From the NCBI RefSeq assembly GCF_009861525.1, contig NZ_WVHL01000005.1:682001-746000 (forward strand): 64,000 nucleotides of DNA, read 5' to 3'. The DNA comes from Pseudomonas sp. LD120 (GTDB lineage: Bacteria; Pseudomonadota; Gammaproteobacteria; Pseudomonadales; Pseudomonadaceae). Positions 1 through 13,294 of this stretch are shown one piece after another. Position 1 is the stretch's first letter. Every line of letters begins with the position of its first letter. The translations under genes were made by a program, and so were the position numbers. Under the pieces are notes generated by a model, which made no database searches, was not told where the DNA came from, and saw only the letters and a program-made list of their open reading frames with translations.

Positions 1-632
1 TTGAAGCGCGAAGGCGCCTTGGGCAGACCGGCGATCATCGCCATTTGCGCCAGGCTCACGTCACGAATGGATTTGCCGTAATACACCTGGGCCGCTGCCT
101 CGATGCCGTAGGCGCGGTTACCCAGGTAGATCTTGTTGACGTACAGCTCAAGGATTTCGTCCTTGGTCAGTTGCCGTTCGATCTGCAGCGCCAGAAGGAT
201 TTCGGTGGCCTTGCGCGAGAAGCTGCGCTCGCTGCTGAGGAAGAAGTTTTTCGCCACCTGCATGGTGATGGTGCTGCCGCCGGACTGAATGTGTCCGCTC
301 TTGATCAACTGGGTTGCGGCACGCATCAGGCTGCTGGGGTCAACCCCGTAATGGTTAGCGAAGTTGTCGTCTTCAGCACTTAGTAACGCATTGATGAAGT
401 TGGGGGGAATCTCGGCGAAACGTATGGGATTACGGCGCATTTCGCCAAATTCGGCGATCAATTTGCCGTCGCTGCTGTACACCCGCAGGGGAATCTGCAA
501 CTGGATACTTCTCAGGGCCTCTACCGATGGCAACCCAGGACTAAGATAGAGAAACGCACCGGAGAGGGCGAGGAGGAGTCCGCAGAACGCCGCTACGATG
601 GACCACCCGAAAAACTTCAGCAGACGAATCAA
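1..632 (-). CDS. ponA: Penicillin-binding protein 1A, N-terminal part (partial)
   Basis: Bifunctional class A PBP that polymerises and cross-links peptidoglycan from the inner membrane. Only the first ~210 codons are in the window; the gene runs off the left edge. Translated from a TTG at 632-630, it has a short cytoplasmic tail, one N-terminal membrane segment (about residues 8-27), and the start of the glycosyltransferase-51 domain. That domain shows the catalytic EDDNFANHYGVD stretch and the GGSTITMQVAKN motif. There is no good ATG nearby, so TTG is taken as the start because it precedes the membrane segment with little extra sequence. It is divergent from pilM, the classical Pseudomonas arrangement. 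Family identification is firm; the exact start is less so. Confidence 0.93.
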   Translation of the reverse strand, partial: MIRLLKFFGWSIVAAFCGLLLALSGAFLYLSPGLPSVEALRSIQLQIPLRVYSSDGKLIAEFGEMRRNPIRFAEIPPNFINALLSAEDDNFANHYGVDPSSLMRAATQLIKSGHIQSGGSTITMQVAKNFFLSSERSFSRKATEILLALQIERQLTKDEILELYVNKIYLGNRAYGIEAAAQVYYGKSIRDVSLAQMAMIAGLPKAPSRF

Positions 633-848
633 GGCTTTTGGATTTCCAGAGAAAGAAATGAATTAGGCGTCAGGGTATTCACGGTCATCAGGGACCGACC
701 CACGCAGCAGGTAAAGGCGGAAAAAAACGCTGGGCATTATAAGCATTTTCCACCGGGAGCGTCATTTGCCCGTCTGTCAAGAACCGGCGAGTGCGCGCAA
801 TGGGCTTCAAGGAGTCCGTAAGTTACGGGCGGTCATAGGGAATATGTC
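633..848. promoter_or_regulatory. Divergent ponA / pilM promoter region
   Basis: This 216-bp gap separates the divergent ponA and pilM genes and must carry both promoters. On the minus strand there is a perfect TATAAT -10 hexamer at 741-736, about 100 bp upstream of ponA, without a good -35 at 17 bp. A TTGACA at 780-775 is 33 bp away, too far to pair with it. No convincing pilM promoter was picked out. Confidence 0.4.
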
Positions 849-1907
849 GTGCTTGGACTCTTCAGCAAAAAGCCGAGTTCCCTTCTGGGGATCGATATCA
901 ATGCGGCATCGGTCACACTTCTGGCCTTGAGTCGTCAGGGCGCAGGCTACCGGGTCGAGGCTTATGCCAGGGAGGCTCTGGCTGCCAATGTGCTGCTCGA
1001 CCAGCACATCGCCGACCCAGAAGCGGTGGCCATGGCCCTGTCCCGTGCCTGGCGAAGAAGCGGCAGTCGCCTCAAGGACGTGGCGGTGGCGGTGGCCGGT
1101 GACGCAGTCATCAGCAAAGTGATCGAGGTGCCGGCCGGGCTGTCCGACGATGATCTGGAAAGCCAGTTGGCGCTTGAGGCTGGCCAGTACATTCCCTATC
1201 CCCTGGAGGATGTTGCCCTCGACTTTGAGGTTCAGGGCTGCGTGCCTGGCAAGCCGCTGCGCCAGCGGGCGCTGCTGGTGGCCTGCCGCAATGAGCTTGT
1301 CGAATCTCTGGAGTCGGTACTGGCATTGGCCGAACTGACTCCCCGGGTGGTGGACACGCAGCCTTTGGCCCTGGAGCGCTGTTTGTTGATGCTGGCAGCG
1401 CAGTTGCCGGTTACAGCGCTATCGGCTGTGGCGTTGCTGGATATAGGTCCGAACCTGACCACCTTCAGTGTCTTGTTCGATCGGCAGGTTATTTACGCTC
1501 GTGAGCAGTTGTTCGGCACTCGACCGTTAATGGCGGCCCTTGAGCAGCGTTTTGCGTTGGCGCCGGAAGCGGTGTTGCTGGCGCAGCGTCAGGGCGGCTT
1601 GCCGGAGGGCTGCAATGAGGCGCTACAGGCGTTCGAGCAGGAGGTGCTGCAACAGGCGAGTCGATCCTTGCAGTTGTTCGCCGACTCGCCCGGGCAACCA
1701 CCTGTTGCTTGGTTGTTGCTGGCCGGTGAGGGCAGTCGCTTGGTTGGGCTGGATCGACAAGTGGAGCGCCAGGTAGGGATTGCCACGAGGATTGCCAACC
1801 CTTTTCTCAATATGTCGGTGAGCAGTCAGGTCGATGCCCGAACGCTTGCCGATGACGCGCCGAGTCTGCTGCTCGCCTGTGGGCTGGCCATGAGGGGATT
1901 CGACTGA
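849..1907 (+). CDS. pilM: Type IV pilus assembly protein PilM
   Basis: Cytoplasmic actin-like ATPase of the type IVa pilus alignment subcomplex. It binds the N-terminal tail of PilN and links the inner-membrane PilNO dimer to the motor. At 352 aa it has the usual length. The N-terminus reads MLGLFSKK followed by LLGIDINAASV, the phosphate-1 loop of the actin fold typical of PilM. The start is a GTG at 849; an ATG five bases upstream is in another frame. It is the first gene of pilMNOPQ and its stop overlaps the pilN ATG (ATGA-type coupling at 1907), which implies translational coupling and stoichiometric production. Confidence 0.95.
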   Translation: MLGLFSKKPSSLLGIDINAASVTLLALSRQGAGYRVEAYAREALAANVLLDQHIADPEAVAMALSRAWRRSGSRLKDVAVAVAGDAVISKVIEVPAGLSDDDLESQLALEAGQYIPYPLEDVALDFEVQGCVPGKPLRQRALLVACRNELVESLESVLALAELTPRVVDTQPLALERCLLMLAAQLPVTALSAVALLDIGPNLTTFSVLFDRQVIYAREQLFGTRPLMAALEQRFALAPEAVLLAQRQGGLPEGCNEALQAFEQEVLQQASRSLQLFADSPGQPPVAWLLLAGEGSRLVGLDRQVERQVGIATRIANPFLNMSVSSQVDARTLADDAPSLLLACGLAMRGFD

Positions 1908-2470
1908 TGGCGCGGATCAATCTTCTGCCTTGGCGCGAGGCATCGCGGCAGCGTCGGCGCCAGCGTTCTCTGCGCATGCTTGTGGCAGCGGTGCTGCTGG
2001 GGGCCGGGATGACTCTGTTGGCCGACCTCTATATAGAAGGGCTGATCGAGCGGCAGCAGTTGCGCAACCAGTACCTGGGGCAAGCGAACGAGCTATTGGA
2101 CAAGCAGATCGCCAGCATTCAGGCGCTTGAGGTGCGGCGCCAGCAATTACTCGAACGCATGGACATCATTGAGGCTCTCCAGGACGGCCGATCAGTTGGT
2201 GTCCAGGTTTTCGAGCAGTTGGCCCGTAGCTTGCCCGATGGCGTGTACTTCACCGCCGTGGATCGACAGGGGGCGCGCCTGAGCATCGCAGGGGTCGCTG
2301 AGTCGAACAGTCGGGTGTCCGACCTGATGCGCAATCTGCAGTCCGCCGAAGGTTTTTCCGCTCCCAGCCTGACCGAGGTGACACACGCCGCTGGGGCGGA
2401 GCAGGGGTTGAGTAATCTGTTCCGGTTGAGCGTGGAGCGTACACCCCTGCTGGCTGTGGAGATCAAGTAA
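1907..2470 (+). CDS. pilN: Type IV pilus assembly protein PilN
   Basis: Inner-membrane alignment protein of the type IVa pilus. It heterodimerises with PilO in the periplasm and binds PilM in the cytoplasm. The 187-aa product begins MARINLLPWRE, the conserved INLLPWR PilM-binding motif. One membrane helix follows at about residues 24-44, then a periplasmic coiled coil and a ferredoxin-like C-terminal fold. The start overlaps the pilM stop, and its own stop overlaps the pilO ATG (TAATG at 2468-2472). Confidence 0.95.
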   Translation: MARINLLPWREASRQRRRQRSLRMLVAAVLLGAGMTLLADLYIEGLIERQQLRNQYLGQANELLDKQIASIQALEVRRQQLLERMDIIEALQDGRSVGVQVFEQLARSLPDGVYFTAVDRQGARLSIAGVAESNSRVSDLMRNLQSAEGFSAPSLTEVTHAAGAEQGLSNLFRLSVERTPLLAVEIK

Positions 2471-3090
2471 TGAGCGCGTGGCAATTAGGGCGATTGCGCC
2501 TGAGCGATCTGCGCGAGTTGGACCTGGATAACCTGGGCTCCTGGCCTGCGCCGATCAAGGCGCTGGTGGCAGTGTTGCTGCTGTCGCTGGTTGGCGCGTT
2601 GGGTTACAGCGTGTACTTGAGTCCGCGTTTGGAGCATTTGGATCGCCTGCGTCAAGAAGAAGTCCTGCTCAAGGAGCAATTTGCCGACAAGGCCCGGCAA
2701 GGGGGCAATCTTGAGCGTTACCGCGAGCAGCTCGGGCTCATCCAGAGCCGCTTTGATCTGTTGCTGCGTCAATTACCCAGTGAAACCGAAGTTTCGGGGC
2801 TGCTTGAAGATATCAGTCGCGTGGGGCTGGGCAGTGGTCTGGCATTTGAAGCGATCAAGCTGCAACCGGAGGTGGTTCGCCAGTTCTATGTCGAGTTGCC
2901 GATTCAGATCACCGTGACTGGGGCTTATCACGATCTGGCGCGTTTTATCTGCGGCGTCGCCGGGTTGCCGCGAATGGTCACGTGGCATGATTTTCAGATC
3001 CGGCCCCTAGTGGCTGGCCATCCTGCGCGCTTGCAGCTGAGCATTGAGGCGCGAACCTACCGGTATGACGACGTGGAGCCGAACTCATGA
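2470..3090 (+). CDS. pilO: Type IV pilus assembly protein PilO
   Basis: Partner of PilN in the inner-membrane alignment complex that connects the motor to the PilP/PilQ outer-membrane gate. The 206-aa product has an N-terminal cytoplasmic segment, one membrane helix (about residues 28-50), a coiled coil, and the PilO ferredoxin-like domain (about 95-200, with the YHDLARFICGVAGLPRMV stretch). It is translationally coupled to pilN upstream and overlaps pilP by four bases (ATGA at 3087-3090). Confidence 0.95.
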   Translation: MSAWQLGRLRLSDLRELDLDNLGSWPAPIKALVAVLLLSLVGALGYSVYLSPRLEHLDRLRQEEVLLKEQFADKARQGGNLERYREQLGLIQSRFDLLLRQLPSETEVSGLLEDISRVGLGSGLAFEAIKLQPEVVRQFYVELPIQITVTGAYHDLARFICGVAGLPRMVTWHDFQIRPLVAGHPARLQLSIEARTYRYDDVEPNS

Positions 3091-3608
3091 GGCGCTTGCC
3101 CTGGGTGTTGCCCGGTTGTTTTTGCCTGGGTTTGTGGGGCTGCGATGGGGGGGAAGGCTTCGCGGACCTGGATGGCTTTATGAATGAAATGCGCCTGCAA
3201 TCACCGGGGCCGACCGAATCGATAGCGGTACAGCGCTCGCACCCAGCGCTGACTTATAACGCCAGCGCCCTGCGCAGCCCGTTCCAGCCGCCGCAACGAA
3301 GCCACCTGATGACTCGCCGACAGGGCGCGTTACGGCCTGATCCGGACCGGATTCGGCAGTACCTTGAGGGATTCGATATCGAGCAATTGCAGATGGTTGG
3401 TACGCTGTCCAGCGCCGCTGGACGTTTTGCCCTGTTGCGGGGAGCAGGCGGGGTGCACCGGCTCAAGGTAGGTGACTACCTGGGGCGTAATGAAGGCCGG
3501 GTCGTGGCCATCAGCGAATCTCGGGTGGACCTGGTGGAAGTGCTTCCTGATGGCGCGGGGGCCTGGGTGGAGCGACCACGGACGCTGCCGCTGAAAAAAC
3601 ACTCTTAA
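3087..3608 (+). CDS. pilP: Type IV pilus lipoprotein PilP
   Basis: Inner-membrane-anchored lipoprotein that bridges PilNO to the PilQ secretin. The 173-aa product carries an N-terminal signal with a lipobox-like LGLWGC ending at about residue 19, a low-complexity linker, and the C-terminal PilP beta-sandwich. The latter is marked by YLEGFDIEQLQMVGTL and a VHRLKVGDYLGRNEGRV motif. It overlaps pilO by four bases and ends 14 bp before pilQ. Length and motifs match the family. Confidence 0.93.
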   Translation: MRRLPWVLPGCFCLGLWGCDGGEGFADLDGFMNEMRLQSPGPTESIAVQRSHPALTYNASALRSPFQPPQRSHLMTRRQGALRPDPDRIRQYLEGFDIEQLQMVGTLSSAAGRFALLRGAGGVHRLKVGDYLGRNEGRVVAISESRVDLVEVLPDGAGAWVERPRTLPLKKHS

Positions 3609-3622
3609 GTGGAATCTGCGCA

Positions 3623-5035
3623 ATGAACAGGACTGTTTCAGGCCTCGGTGTGGCGCTATGGATAGCGTCGCAGGCACCGCTGGTCAGTGCCGCCGAACTC
3701 AAGGTTGTCTCTGTTCAAGAGCCTCAGCGGCTCTTGGAACGTTCGTCAGTCGGTCCGGGAATCGCTGAGGGAGCGATCGAGAGCGCGGCGTTTGCTTCAG
3801 GTGAAAAACTTTCACTGAATTTTCAAGACATCGAGGTGCGTACGGTATTGCAACTGATCGCCGACTTTACCGACCTCAATCTGGTGGCCAGTGATGCTGT
3901 GCAAGGCAGCATTACCCTGCGCTTGCAGGATGTGCCTTGGGAGCAGGCCCTGGACCTGGTGCTCAAGACCAAGGGCTTGGTCCAGCGCAAAGTCGGCAAT
4001 GTGTTGCTGGTGGCGCCGGCCGACGAAATCGCTGCCCGGGAGCGTCAACAGCTGGAGTCGCAGCGGCAACTGGCGGACTTGGCGCCCCTGCGGCGGGAGT
4101 TGTTGCAGGTCAACTACGCCAAGGCCGCGGAGATCGCCAAGTTATTCCAGTCAGTGACCAGTGCCGAAGAGCGGGTCGACGAGCGTGGTTCGATCAGCGT
4201 GGATGAGCGTACCAACAACATCATTGCCTACCAGACCCGGGAGCGACTTGACGAGCTGCGGCGAATCGTCACTCAACTCGACGTGCCAGTGCGTCAGGTG
4301 TTGATCGAGGCACGGATTGTCGAGGCCAATCTTGACTATGACAAGAGCCTGGGCGTGCGCTGGGGTGGCTCGGTGCAGAGCAAGGGCAACTGGAGCGCCT
4401 CCGGGCTGAAGGGCGGCGCCTCGGGTGGTAACGGTAGCCATTCACCCTTTGTCGACCTCGGCGTCACGGCCGGCACGTCAGGTATCGGTATCGCCTACAT
4501 CACTGACAACGTGCTACTGGATCTGGAGCTGGCGGCCATGGAAAAAACCGGCAATGGCGAGATCGTCTCCCAGCCCAAGGTGGTCACCTCTGACAAGGAG
4601 CCCGCAAAGATCCTCAAGGGCACCGAGATTCCCTATCAGGAAGCCAGTTCCAGTGGCGCTACCTCGGTGTCCTTCAAAGAGGCTTCGCTGTCCCTGGAAG
4701 TTACCCCGCAAATCACCCCGGACAACCGCGTCATCATGGCGGTCAAAGTCACCAAGGATGAGCCGGACTACCTGAACAAGGTCCAGGATGTGCCGCCGAT
4801 CAAGAAAAACGAGGTTAATGCCAAAGTCCTGGTCAGCGACGGGGAAACCATTGTCATCGGTGGGGTTTTCTCGATCAGTCAAAGCAAGGTTGTAGATAAA
4901 GTGCCATTTCTTGGCGATGTGCCGTATCTTGGCCGCCTTTTCCGGCGTGACGTGGTGTCGGAGAAAAAATCCGAGCTGCTGGTATTTCTCACTCCGCGTA
5001 TCATGAACAACCAGGCGATTGCTGTGAGTCGTTGA
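3623..5035 (+). CDS. pilQ: Type IV pilus secretin PilQ, short form without AMIN domains
   Basis: Outer-membrane secretin through which the pilus emerges. The 470-aa product has a signal peptide (about residues 1-23, cleavage after LVSA), then directly an STN/N0 domain (LSLNFQDIEVRTVLQLIADF, about 55-115), a Secretin_N domain (about 145-220) and the secretin beta-barrel (about 290-465, with VPFLGDVPYLGRLFR near the end). The P. aeruginosa protein is about 700 aa because one or two peptidoglycan-binding AMIN domains precede N0; here no AMIN domain is visible, as in the short HofQ-type secretins. The gene is last in pilMNOPQ. No frameshift was seen in the segment, so the short form looks genuine. 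Confidence 0.9.
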   Translation: MNRTVSGLGVALWIASQAPLVSAAELKVVSVQEPQRLLERSSVGPGIAEGAIESAAFASGEKLSLNFQDIEVRTVLQLIADFTDLNLVASDAVQGSITLRLQDVPWEQALDLVLKTKGLVQRKVGNVLLVAPADEIAARERQQLESQRQLADLAPLRRELLQVNYAKAAEIAKLFQSVTSAEERVDERGSISVDERTNNIIAYQTRERLDELRRIVTQLDVPVRQVLIEARIVEANLDYDKSLGVRWGGSVQSKGNWSASGLKGGASGGNGSHSPFVDLGVTAGTSGIGIAYITDNVLLDLELAAMEKTGNGEIVSQPKVVTSDKEPAKILKGTEIPYQEASSSGATSVSFKEASLSLEVTPQITPDNRVIMAVKVTKDEPDYLNKVQDVPPIKKNEVNAKVLVSDGETIVIGGVFSISQSKVVDKVPFLGDVPYLGRLFRRDVVSEKKSELLVFLTPRIMNNQAIAVSR

Positions 5036-5039
5036 TTCT

Positions 5040-5558
5040 GTGCGAAATTTGATTCTTGTTGGGCCGATGGGGGCTGGAAAAAGCACCATCGGTCGCTTAC
5101 TGGCCAAAGAGCTGCGCCTGCCATTCAAAGATTCCGATAAGGAAATTGAACTGCGTACAGGCGCGAATATTCCGTGGATCTTCGATAAGGAAGGCGAGCC
5201 GGGCTTTCGCGATCGCGAGCAGGCCATGATCGCCGAGCTATGTGGCACCGACGGCGTGGTCCTGGCCACCGGTGGTGGTGCGGTGATGCGCGAGGCCAAT
5301 CGCCGGGCGCTGCATGCCGGCGGGCGCGTGGTCTATCTGCACGCCTCGGTAGAACAGCAGGTGGGGCGCACCGCGCGGGACCGCAATCGTCCCTTGCTGC
5401 GTACCGCCGATCCGGCCAAGACCCTGCGTGACCTGTTGGCGATACGCGACCCGCTTTATCGTGAAATCGCCGATCTGGTGGTCGAAACCGATGAGCGGCC
5501 GCCACGCATGGTGGTGCTGGACATACTCGAGCGTCTGCAGCAACTGCCACCCCGTTAA
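5040..5558 (+). CDS. aroK: Shikimate kinase
   Basis: Phosphorylates shikimate to shikimate-3-phosphate with ATP in the chorismate pathway; cytoplasmic. The 172-aa product shows Walker A GPMGAGKST at residues 8-16, the DSD substrate/Mg-binding motif near residue 32, and the GGGAVM shikimate-binding motif near residue 80. The start is a GTG at 5040, four bases after the pilQ stop; it places Walker A at the normal distance from the N-terminus. Close spacing suggests cotranscription with pilQ and aroB. Confidence 0.95.
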   Translation: MRNLILVGPMGAGKSTIGRLLAKELRLPFKDSDKEIELRTGANIPWIFDKEGEPGFRDREQAMIAELCGTDGVVLATGGGAVMREANRRALHAGGRVVYLHASVEQQVGRTARDRNRPLLRTADPAKTLRDLLAIRDPLYREIADLVVETDERPPRMVVLDILERLQQLPPR

Positions 5559-5703
5559 TGCGTCGAGCGAAATGCGCTATTCTCGGCGTCGCGCCAGACC
5601 CGCAGGGTGTGGCGCATAGCTATCGGGCCGCGTCAGAAAACCAGACGACGCCCGTCTTCAATACAAGGCACAACGCCTGCTTCCATCTTCACTGTGGGGA
5701 CAC

Positions 5704-6804
5704 ATGCAGACACTTAAGGTCGATCTAGGCGAGCGCAGCTACCCGATTCACATTGGTGAAGGATTGTTGGATCAGCCCGAGTTGCTGGTGCCGCATATCG
5801 CCGGGCGGCAAGTGGCAATCATCTCCAATGAAACCGTCGCGCCGCTGTACCTTGAGCGTCTGACCCGCAGCCTGGCGCAGTTCTCGGTGATCTCGGTGGT
5901 CTTGCCCGACGGCGAGGCCTACAAGAATTGGGAAACCCTGCAACTGATTTTCGACGGCCTGCTGACCGCGCGTCATGATCGGCGCACCACGATTATTGCC
6001 CTCGGTGGCGGGGTGATCGGTGACATGGCCGGTTTTGCTGCGGCCTGTTATCAGCGTGGTGTGGATTTCATCCAGATCCCAACCACCTTGTTGTCCCAGG
6101 TGGACTCCTCGGTGGGGGGCAAGACCGGTATCAACCACCCGCTGGGCAAGAACATGGTCGGCGCCTTCTATCAGCCGAACGTGGTGTTGATCGATACCGC
6201 CAGCCTCAATACCTTGCCAAGCCGCGAGCTGTCGGCGGGCCTGGCGGAGGTGATCAAGTACGGCCTGATCTGCGATGAGCCGTTCCTGACCTGGCTGGAG
6301 GAGAACGTCGATCGCCTGCGGGCCCTGGACCAGCAGGCGCTGACCTACGCCATTGAGCGTTCCTGCGCGGCCAAGGCCGCCGTGGTGGGCGCCGATGAGC
6401 GTGAATCGGGGGTGCGGGCCACTCTCAACCTGGGCCATACCTTTGGCCATGCCATCGAGACCCATATGGGGTACGGTGTCTGGCTGCACGGGGAGGCGGT
6501 CGCCGCGGGCACCGTCATGGCCCTGGAAATGTCCACGCGCCTGGGCTGGATCACTCGCCAGGAGCGTGACCGTGGTATTCGCTTGTTCCAGCGCGCGGGC
6601 CTGCCGGTTATCCCTCCTGAGGAGATGAGCGAGGCGGATTTTCTCGAACACATGGCAATTGACAAGAAAGTGATCGACGGTCGTTTGCGTCTGGTGCTGT
6701 TGCGCCGCATGGGCGAGGCCGTGGTGACCGACGATTATCCGAAAGAGGTTTTACAGGCCACGCTGGGAGCGGATTACCGCGCCCTGGCTCAGCTTAAAGG
6801 TTAA
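5704..6804 (+). CDS. aroB: 3-Dehydroquinate synthase
   Basis: Converts DAHP to 3-dehydroquinate, the second step of the shikimate pathway, using NAD+ and a divalent metal. The 366-aa length is standard. The NAD-binding GGGVIGDMAGF motif lies near residue 100, the substrate loop SSVGGKTGINHPLGKN follows, and the metal-site NLGHTFGHAIE motif is near residue 245. It is preceded by a GGGGACAC-type ribosome binding site and separated from aroK by 145 bp, in which no clear promoter was identified. Confidence 0.96.
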   Translation: MQTLKVDLGERSYPIHIGEGLLDQPELLVPHIAGRQVAIISNETVAPLYLERLTRSLAQFSVISVVLPDGEAYKNWETLQLIFDGLLTARHDRRTTIIALGGGVIGDMAGFAAACYQRGVDFIQIPTTLLSQVDSSVGGKTGINHPLGKNMVGAFYQPNVVLIDTASLNTLPSRELSAGLAEVIKYGLICDEPFLTWLEENVDRLRALDQQALTYAIERSCAAKAAVVGADERESGVRATLNLGHTFGHAIETHMGYGVWLHGEAVAAGTVMALEMSTRLGWITRQERDRGIRLFQRAGLPVIPPEEMSEADFLEHMAIDKKVIDGRLRLVLLRRMGEAVVTDDYPKEVLQATLGADYRALAQLKG

Positions 6805-6814
6805 TAAAATCCCG

Positions 6815-8380
6815 ATGACTAGTTTGCACGCCGACGAGGCTTTCCTCGGCCATTACCAGTTGAGTCATGACCCTTTCGCTCCCCGGGTTCCTGGCTTCAA
6901 ATTCTTTCCAGCGCAACGCAAGCCGGTGCTGGGGCAGTTGCACCACCTGGCTCGCTACAGCCAACTGTTGCTGGTGGTTACCGGGCCTCAGGGCAGCGGC
7001 AAGACCTTGTTGCGCCAGGCGCTGGTCGCCAGCACCAATAAGCAATCGGTACAGAGTGTGGTGGTTTCCGCTCGCGGTGCTGGCGATACCGCTGGCGTAC
7101 TGAGTCAGGTGGCTCAGGCGCTGAATGTGGCGCAGGCCGAGATCGGCGCGATTCTGGCCCAGGTGGTGCAACTGGCGCTGACTGGCCAGGAAGTCTATCT
7201 ACTGGTGGATGATGCCGAGCAGCTTGATGAGCCTGCGCTTGAGGCTTTGCTGACCCTTGCCGCCGGTGCTCCGGAAGGCCGTCCTCATGTCTTCCTGTTC
7301 GGCGAGTCGTCATTGATCGCGGCTTTGGATCAACTTGGTACCGAGGACGAACGCTTCCACGTTATCGAGTTGCAGCCTTATGCCGAAGAAGAAACCCGTG
7401 AATATCTGGCCCTGCGGCTGGAAGGCGCAGGTCAGGGCATCGAACTTTTCTCCGCAGATCAGATCAGTGATATTCACGAGAGCTCCGATGGCTGGCCGGG
7501 CAACATCAACGAGGTCGCCAGGGATGCACTGATCGAAGCCATGATTGCTAGCCGCTCTGCGGTGAAGCGTCCAAGTATGGGGTTCAACATGCCGAAGAAA
7601 CACGTATTGGCCATTTCCGCGGTGGTGGTTGTGGCCTTGGCCGCGGCTTGGATGATGCAGGGGCGCAGCCCGGCGCCAAGCACCGCGACTTCGACCAACG
7701 AGCAAGCCCAACTGCCTTTGGGGCAGGCGCCAGCGCCGAATGCGGGCGGTAGCCCTGCCGTTGAATTCGCCGGTTCGTCGCAGCCGATGCCGCTGCCGTT
7801 GGTAGGCCAGTCACAGCCGGTGATGCGTGGTCCTCTGGCTGAAGCTGCAGGCGAAATCACTGAGGGCGACGATGGGGTGCCTGTGGAGGGTTCCAGCGCC
7901 GTTCCACCGACCGTGACCACCACCGCGCCACCCGCAGGTGTGGCGGCTGGCCCAGAGCCGACTCCGGCGGCGCGCCCGACCCCGGCGCCGACTCAGGTTG
8001 CGAGCGCCAAGCCTGCTCCGGCGCCCAAGCCGGTGGAGAAACCGACCGCCGCCAAACCGGCGGAGAAGCCAGTCACTGTGACCAAGGCTGTCGCTGGTAG
8101 CTGGTACGCCGGTCAGGCGCCGGGCAACTATGTGGTGCAGGTCCTTGGCACCAGCTCGGAAGCCAGCGCGCAAAACTTCGTCAAGGAGCACGGTGGTGAG
8201 TACCGCTACTTCAAGAAACTCCTCAACGGCAAGCCGCTGTATGTGATTACCTACGGCAACTTCTCAAGCCGCGATGCCGCGGTCAGCGCCATCAAATCCT
8301 TGCCAGCGAAGGTTCAGGCTGGTAAACCTTGGCCTCGCACTGTCGCTAGCGTTCAACAAGAACTGGCAACAACTCGCTGA
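6815..8380 (+). CDS. AAA-type ATPase with C-terminal SPOR domain (DamX-like cell division protein)
   Basis: Likely septal-ring protein that binds denuded peptidoglycan. The 521-aa product has an N-terminal ExeA/GspA-like ATPase region with Walker A TGPQGSGKT (about residues 54-62) and Walker B YLLVDDAEQLDE (about 128-139). A single membrane helix (about 263-283) and a long Pro/Ala-rich periplasmic linker follow. The C-terminus is a SPOR domain (about 430-515, with YVVQVLGTSS). It lies ten bases after aroB, the same neighbourhood as damX in E. coli (aroK-aroB-damX). The fusion of ATPase and SPOR domains is normal for the Pseudomonas form. Confidence 0.88.
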   Translation: MTSLHADEAFLGHYQLSHDPFAPRVPGFKFFPAQRKPVLGQLHHLARYSQLLLVVTGPQGSGKTLLRQALVASTNKQSVQSVVVSARGAGDTAGVLSQVAQALNVAQAEIGAILAQVVQLALTGQEVYLLVDDAEQLDEPALEALLTLAAGAPEGRPHVFLFGESSLIAALDQLGTEDERFHVIELQPYAEEETREYLALRLEGAGQGIELFSADQISDIHESSDGWPGNINEVARDALIEAMIASRSAVKRPSMGFNMPKKHVLAISAVVVVALAAAWMMQGRSPAPSTATSTNEQAQLPLGQAPAPNAGGSPAVEFAGSSQPMPLPLVGQSQPVMRGPLAEAAGEITEGDDGVPVEGSSAVPPTVTTTAPPAGVAAGPEPTPAARPTPAPTQVASAKPAPAPKPVEKPTAAKPAEKPVTVTKAVAGSWYAGQAPGNYVVQVLGTSSEASAQNFVKEHGGEYRYFKKLLNGKPLYVITYGNFSSRDAAVSAIKSLPAKVQAGKPWPRTVASVQQELATTR

Positions 8381-8728
8381 AGATTCGGCGGCCTTACCCA
8401 GGCCGCCTCTCCCGGCAACCTCGAATTTCCGCATCGGCATGCTGCCTTACAGGCCGCGTGCCTTGTGGTGTCTGCGTCACAGTAGTTTTTGAGTCGCGGC
8501 AGTCAAGATCAAAACATTTTGACTAGCACAGCGTATCGCTTTAAAACGTTCATAAATACGACATAAATTTACGACGGATCGTCGCTTAATTTGTGAGCCT
8601 TTGTGTCGGTGTGTACAATGACCTCCCTTTTGCCCCCGCAAAGCTGGCGTACGTTCGGCGTGGAAGGTAAGCGGTTGAATTAAAAAGAAATTTGTCTCGA
8701 TAAGAGGCAGCCTGGTGAGAAAGTGTCT
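8381..8728 (+). promoter_or_regulatory. Intergenic leader and sigma-70 promoter of gltBD
   Basis: This 348-bp gap has no supported gene. A good sigma-70 promoter is visible: TTGTGA at 8591-8596, a 17-bp spacer, and TACAAT at 8614-8619. It would give a transcript with a leader of about 100 bases. The rest (8411-8580) is relatively AT-rich for this window and could hold regulator sites, but no specific operator was recognised. Confidence 0.55.
8387..8407 (+). terminator. Possible hairpin terminator after the DamX-like gene
   Basis: A perfect 7-bp stem GGCGGCC / GGCCGCC with a 7-base loop lies just after the stop codon at 8380. Only a weak TCTCCC tract follows, so it is a poor intrinsic terminator and may only stabilise the transcript end. 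Confidence 0.35.
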
Positions 8729-13174
<4,446 letters not shown>

Positions 13175-13277
13175 AGCAGCTGCAAGTGGCAAGCCTCAAG
13201 CTGCAAGTGAAGCAGTGTGGGGTTTGCCGGGCATACGTGATCGACTTGCGGCTTGCAGCTTAGTGCTTGCAGCTGCT
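13175..13277. repeat. Imperfect palindromic repeat between gltB and gltD
   Basis: The gap is almost filled by an inverted repeat. AGCAGCTGCAAG (13175-13186) pairs perfectly with CTTGCAGCTGCT (13266-13277). Inner arms AAGCTGCAAGT (13198-13208) and ACTTGCGGCTTGCAGCTT (13244-13261) extend the structure. The same core occurs after gltD at 14722-14771. It resembles extragenic palindromes known from fluorescent pseudomonads; the family name cannot be assigned from this window alone. Confidence 0.75.
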
Positions 13278-13294
13278 GTATAGAGGTTTTGAAA

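Noticed and set aside
775..780. TTGACA on the minus strand as -35 of ponA
   Set aside because: It is 33 bp from the TATAAT at 741-736; a sigma-70 promoter needs about 17.
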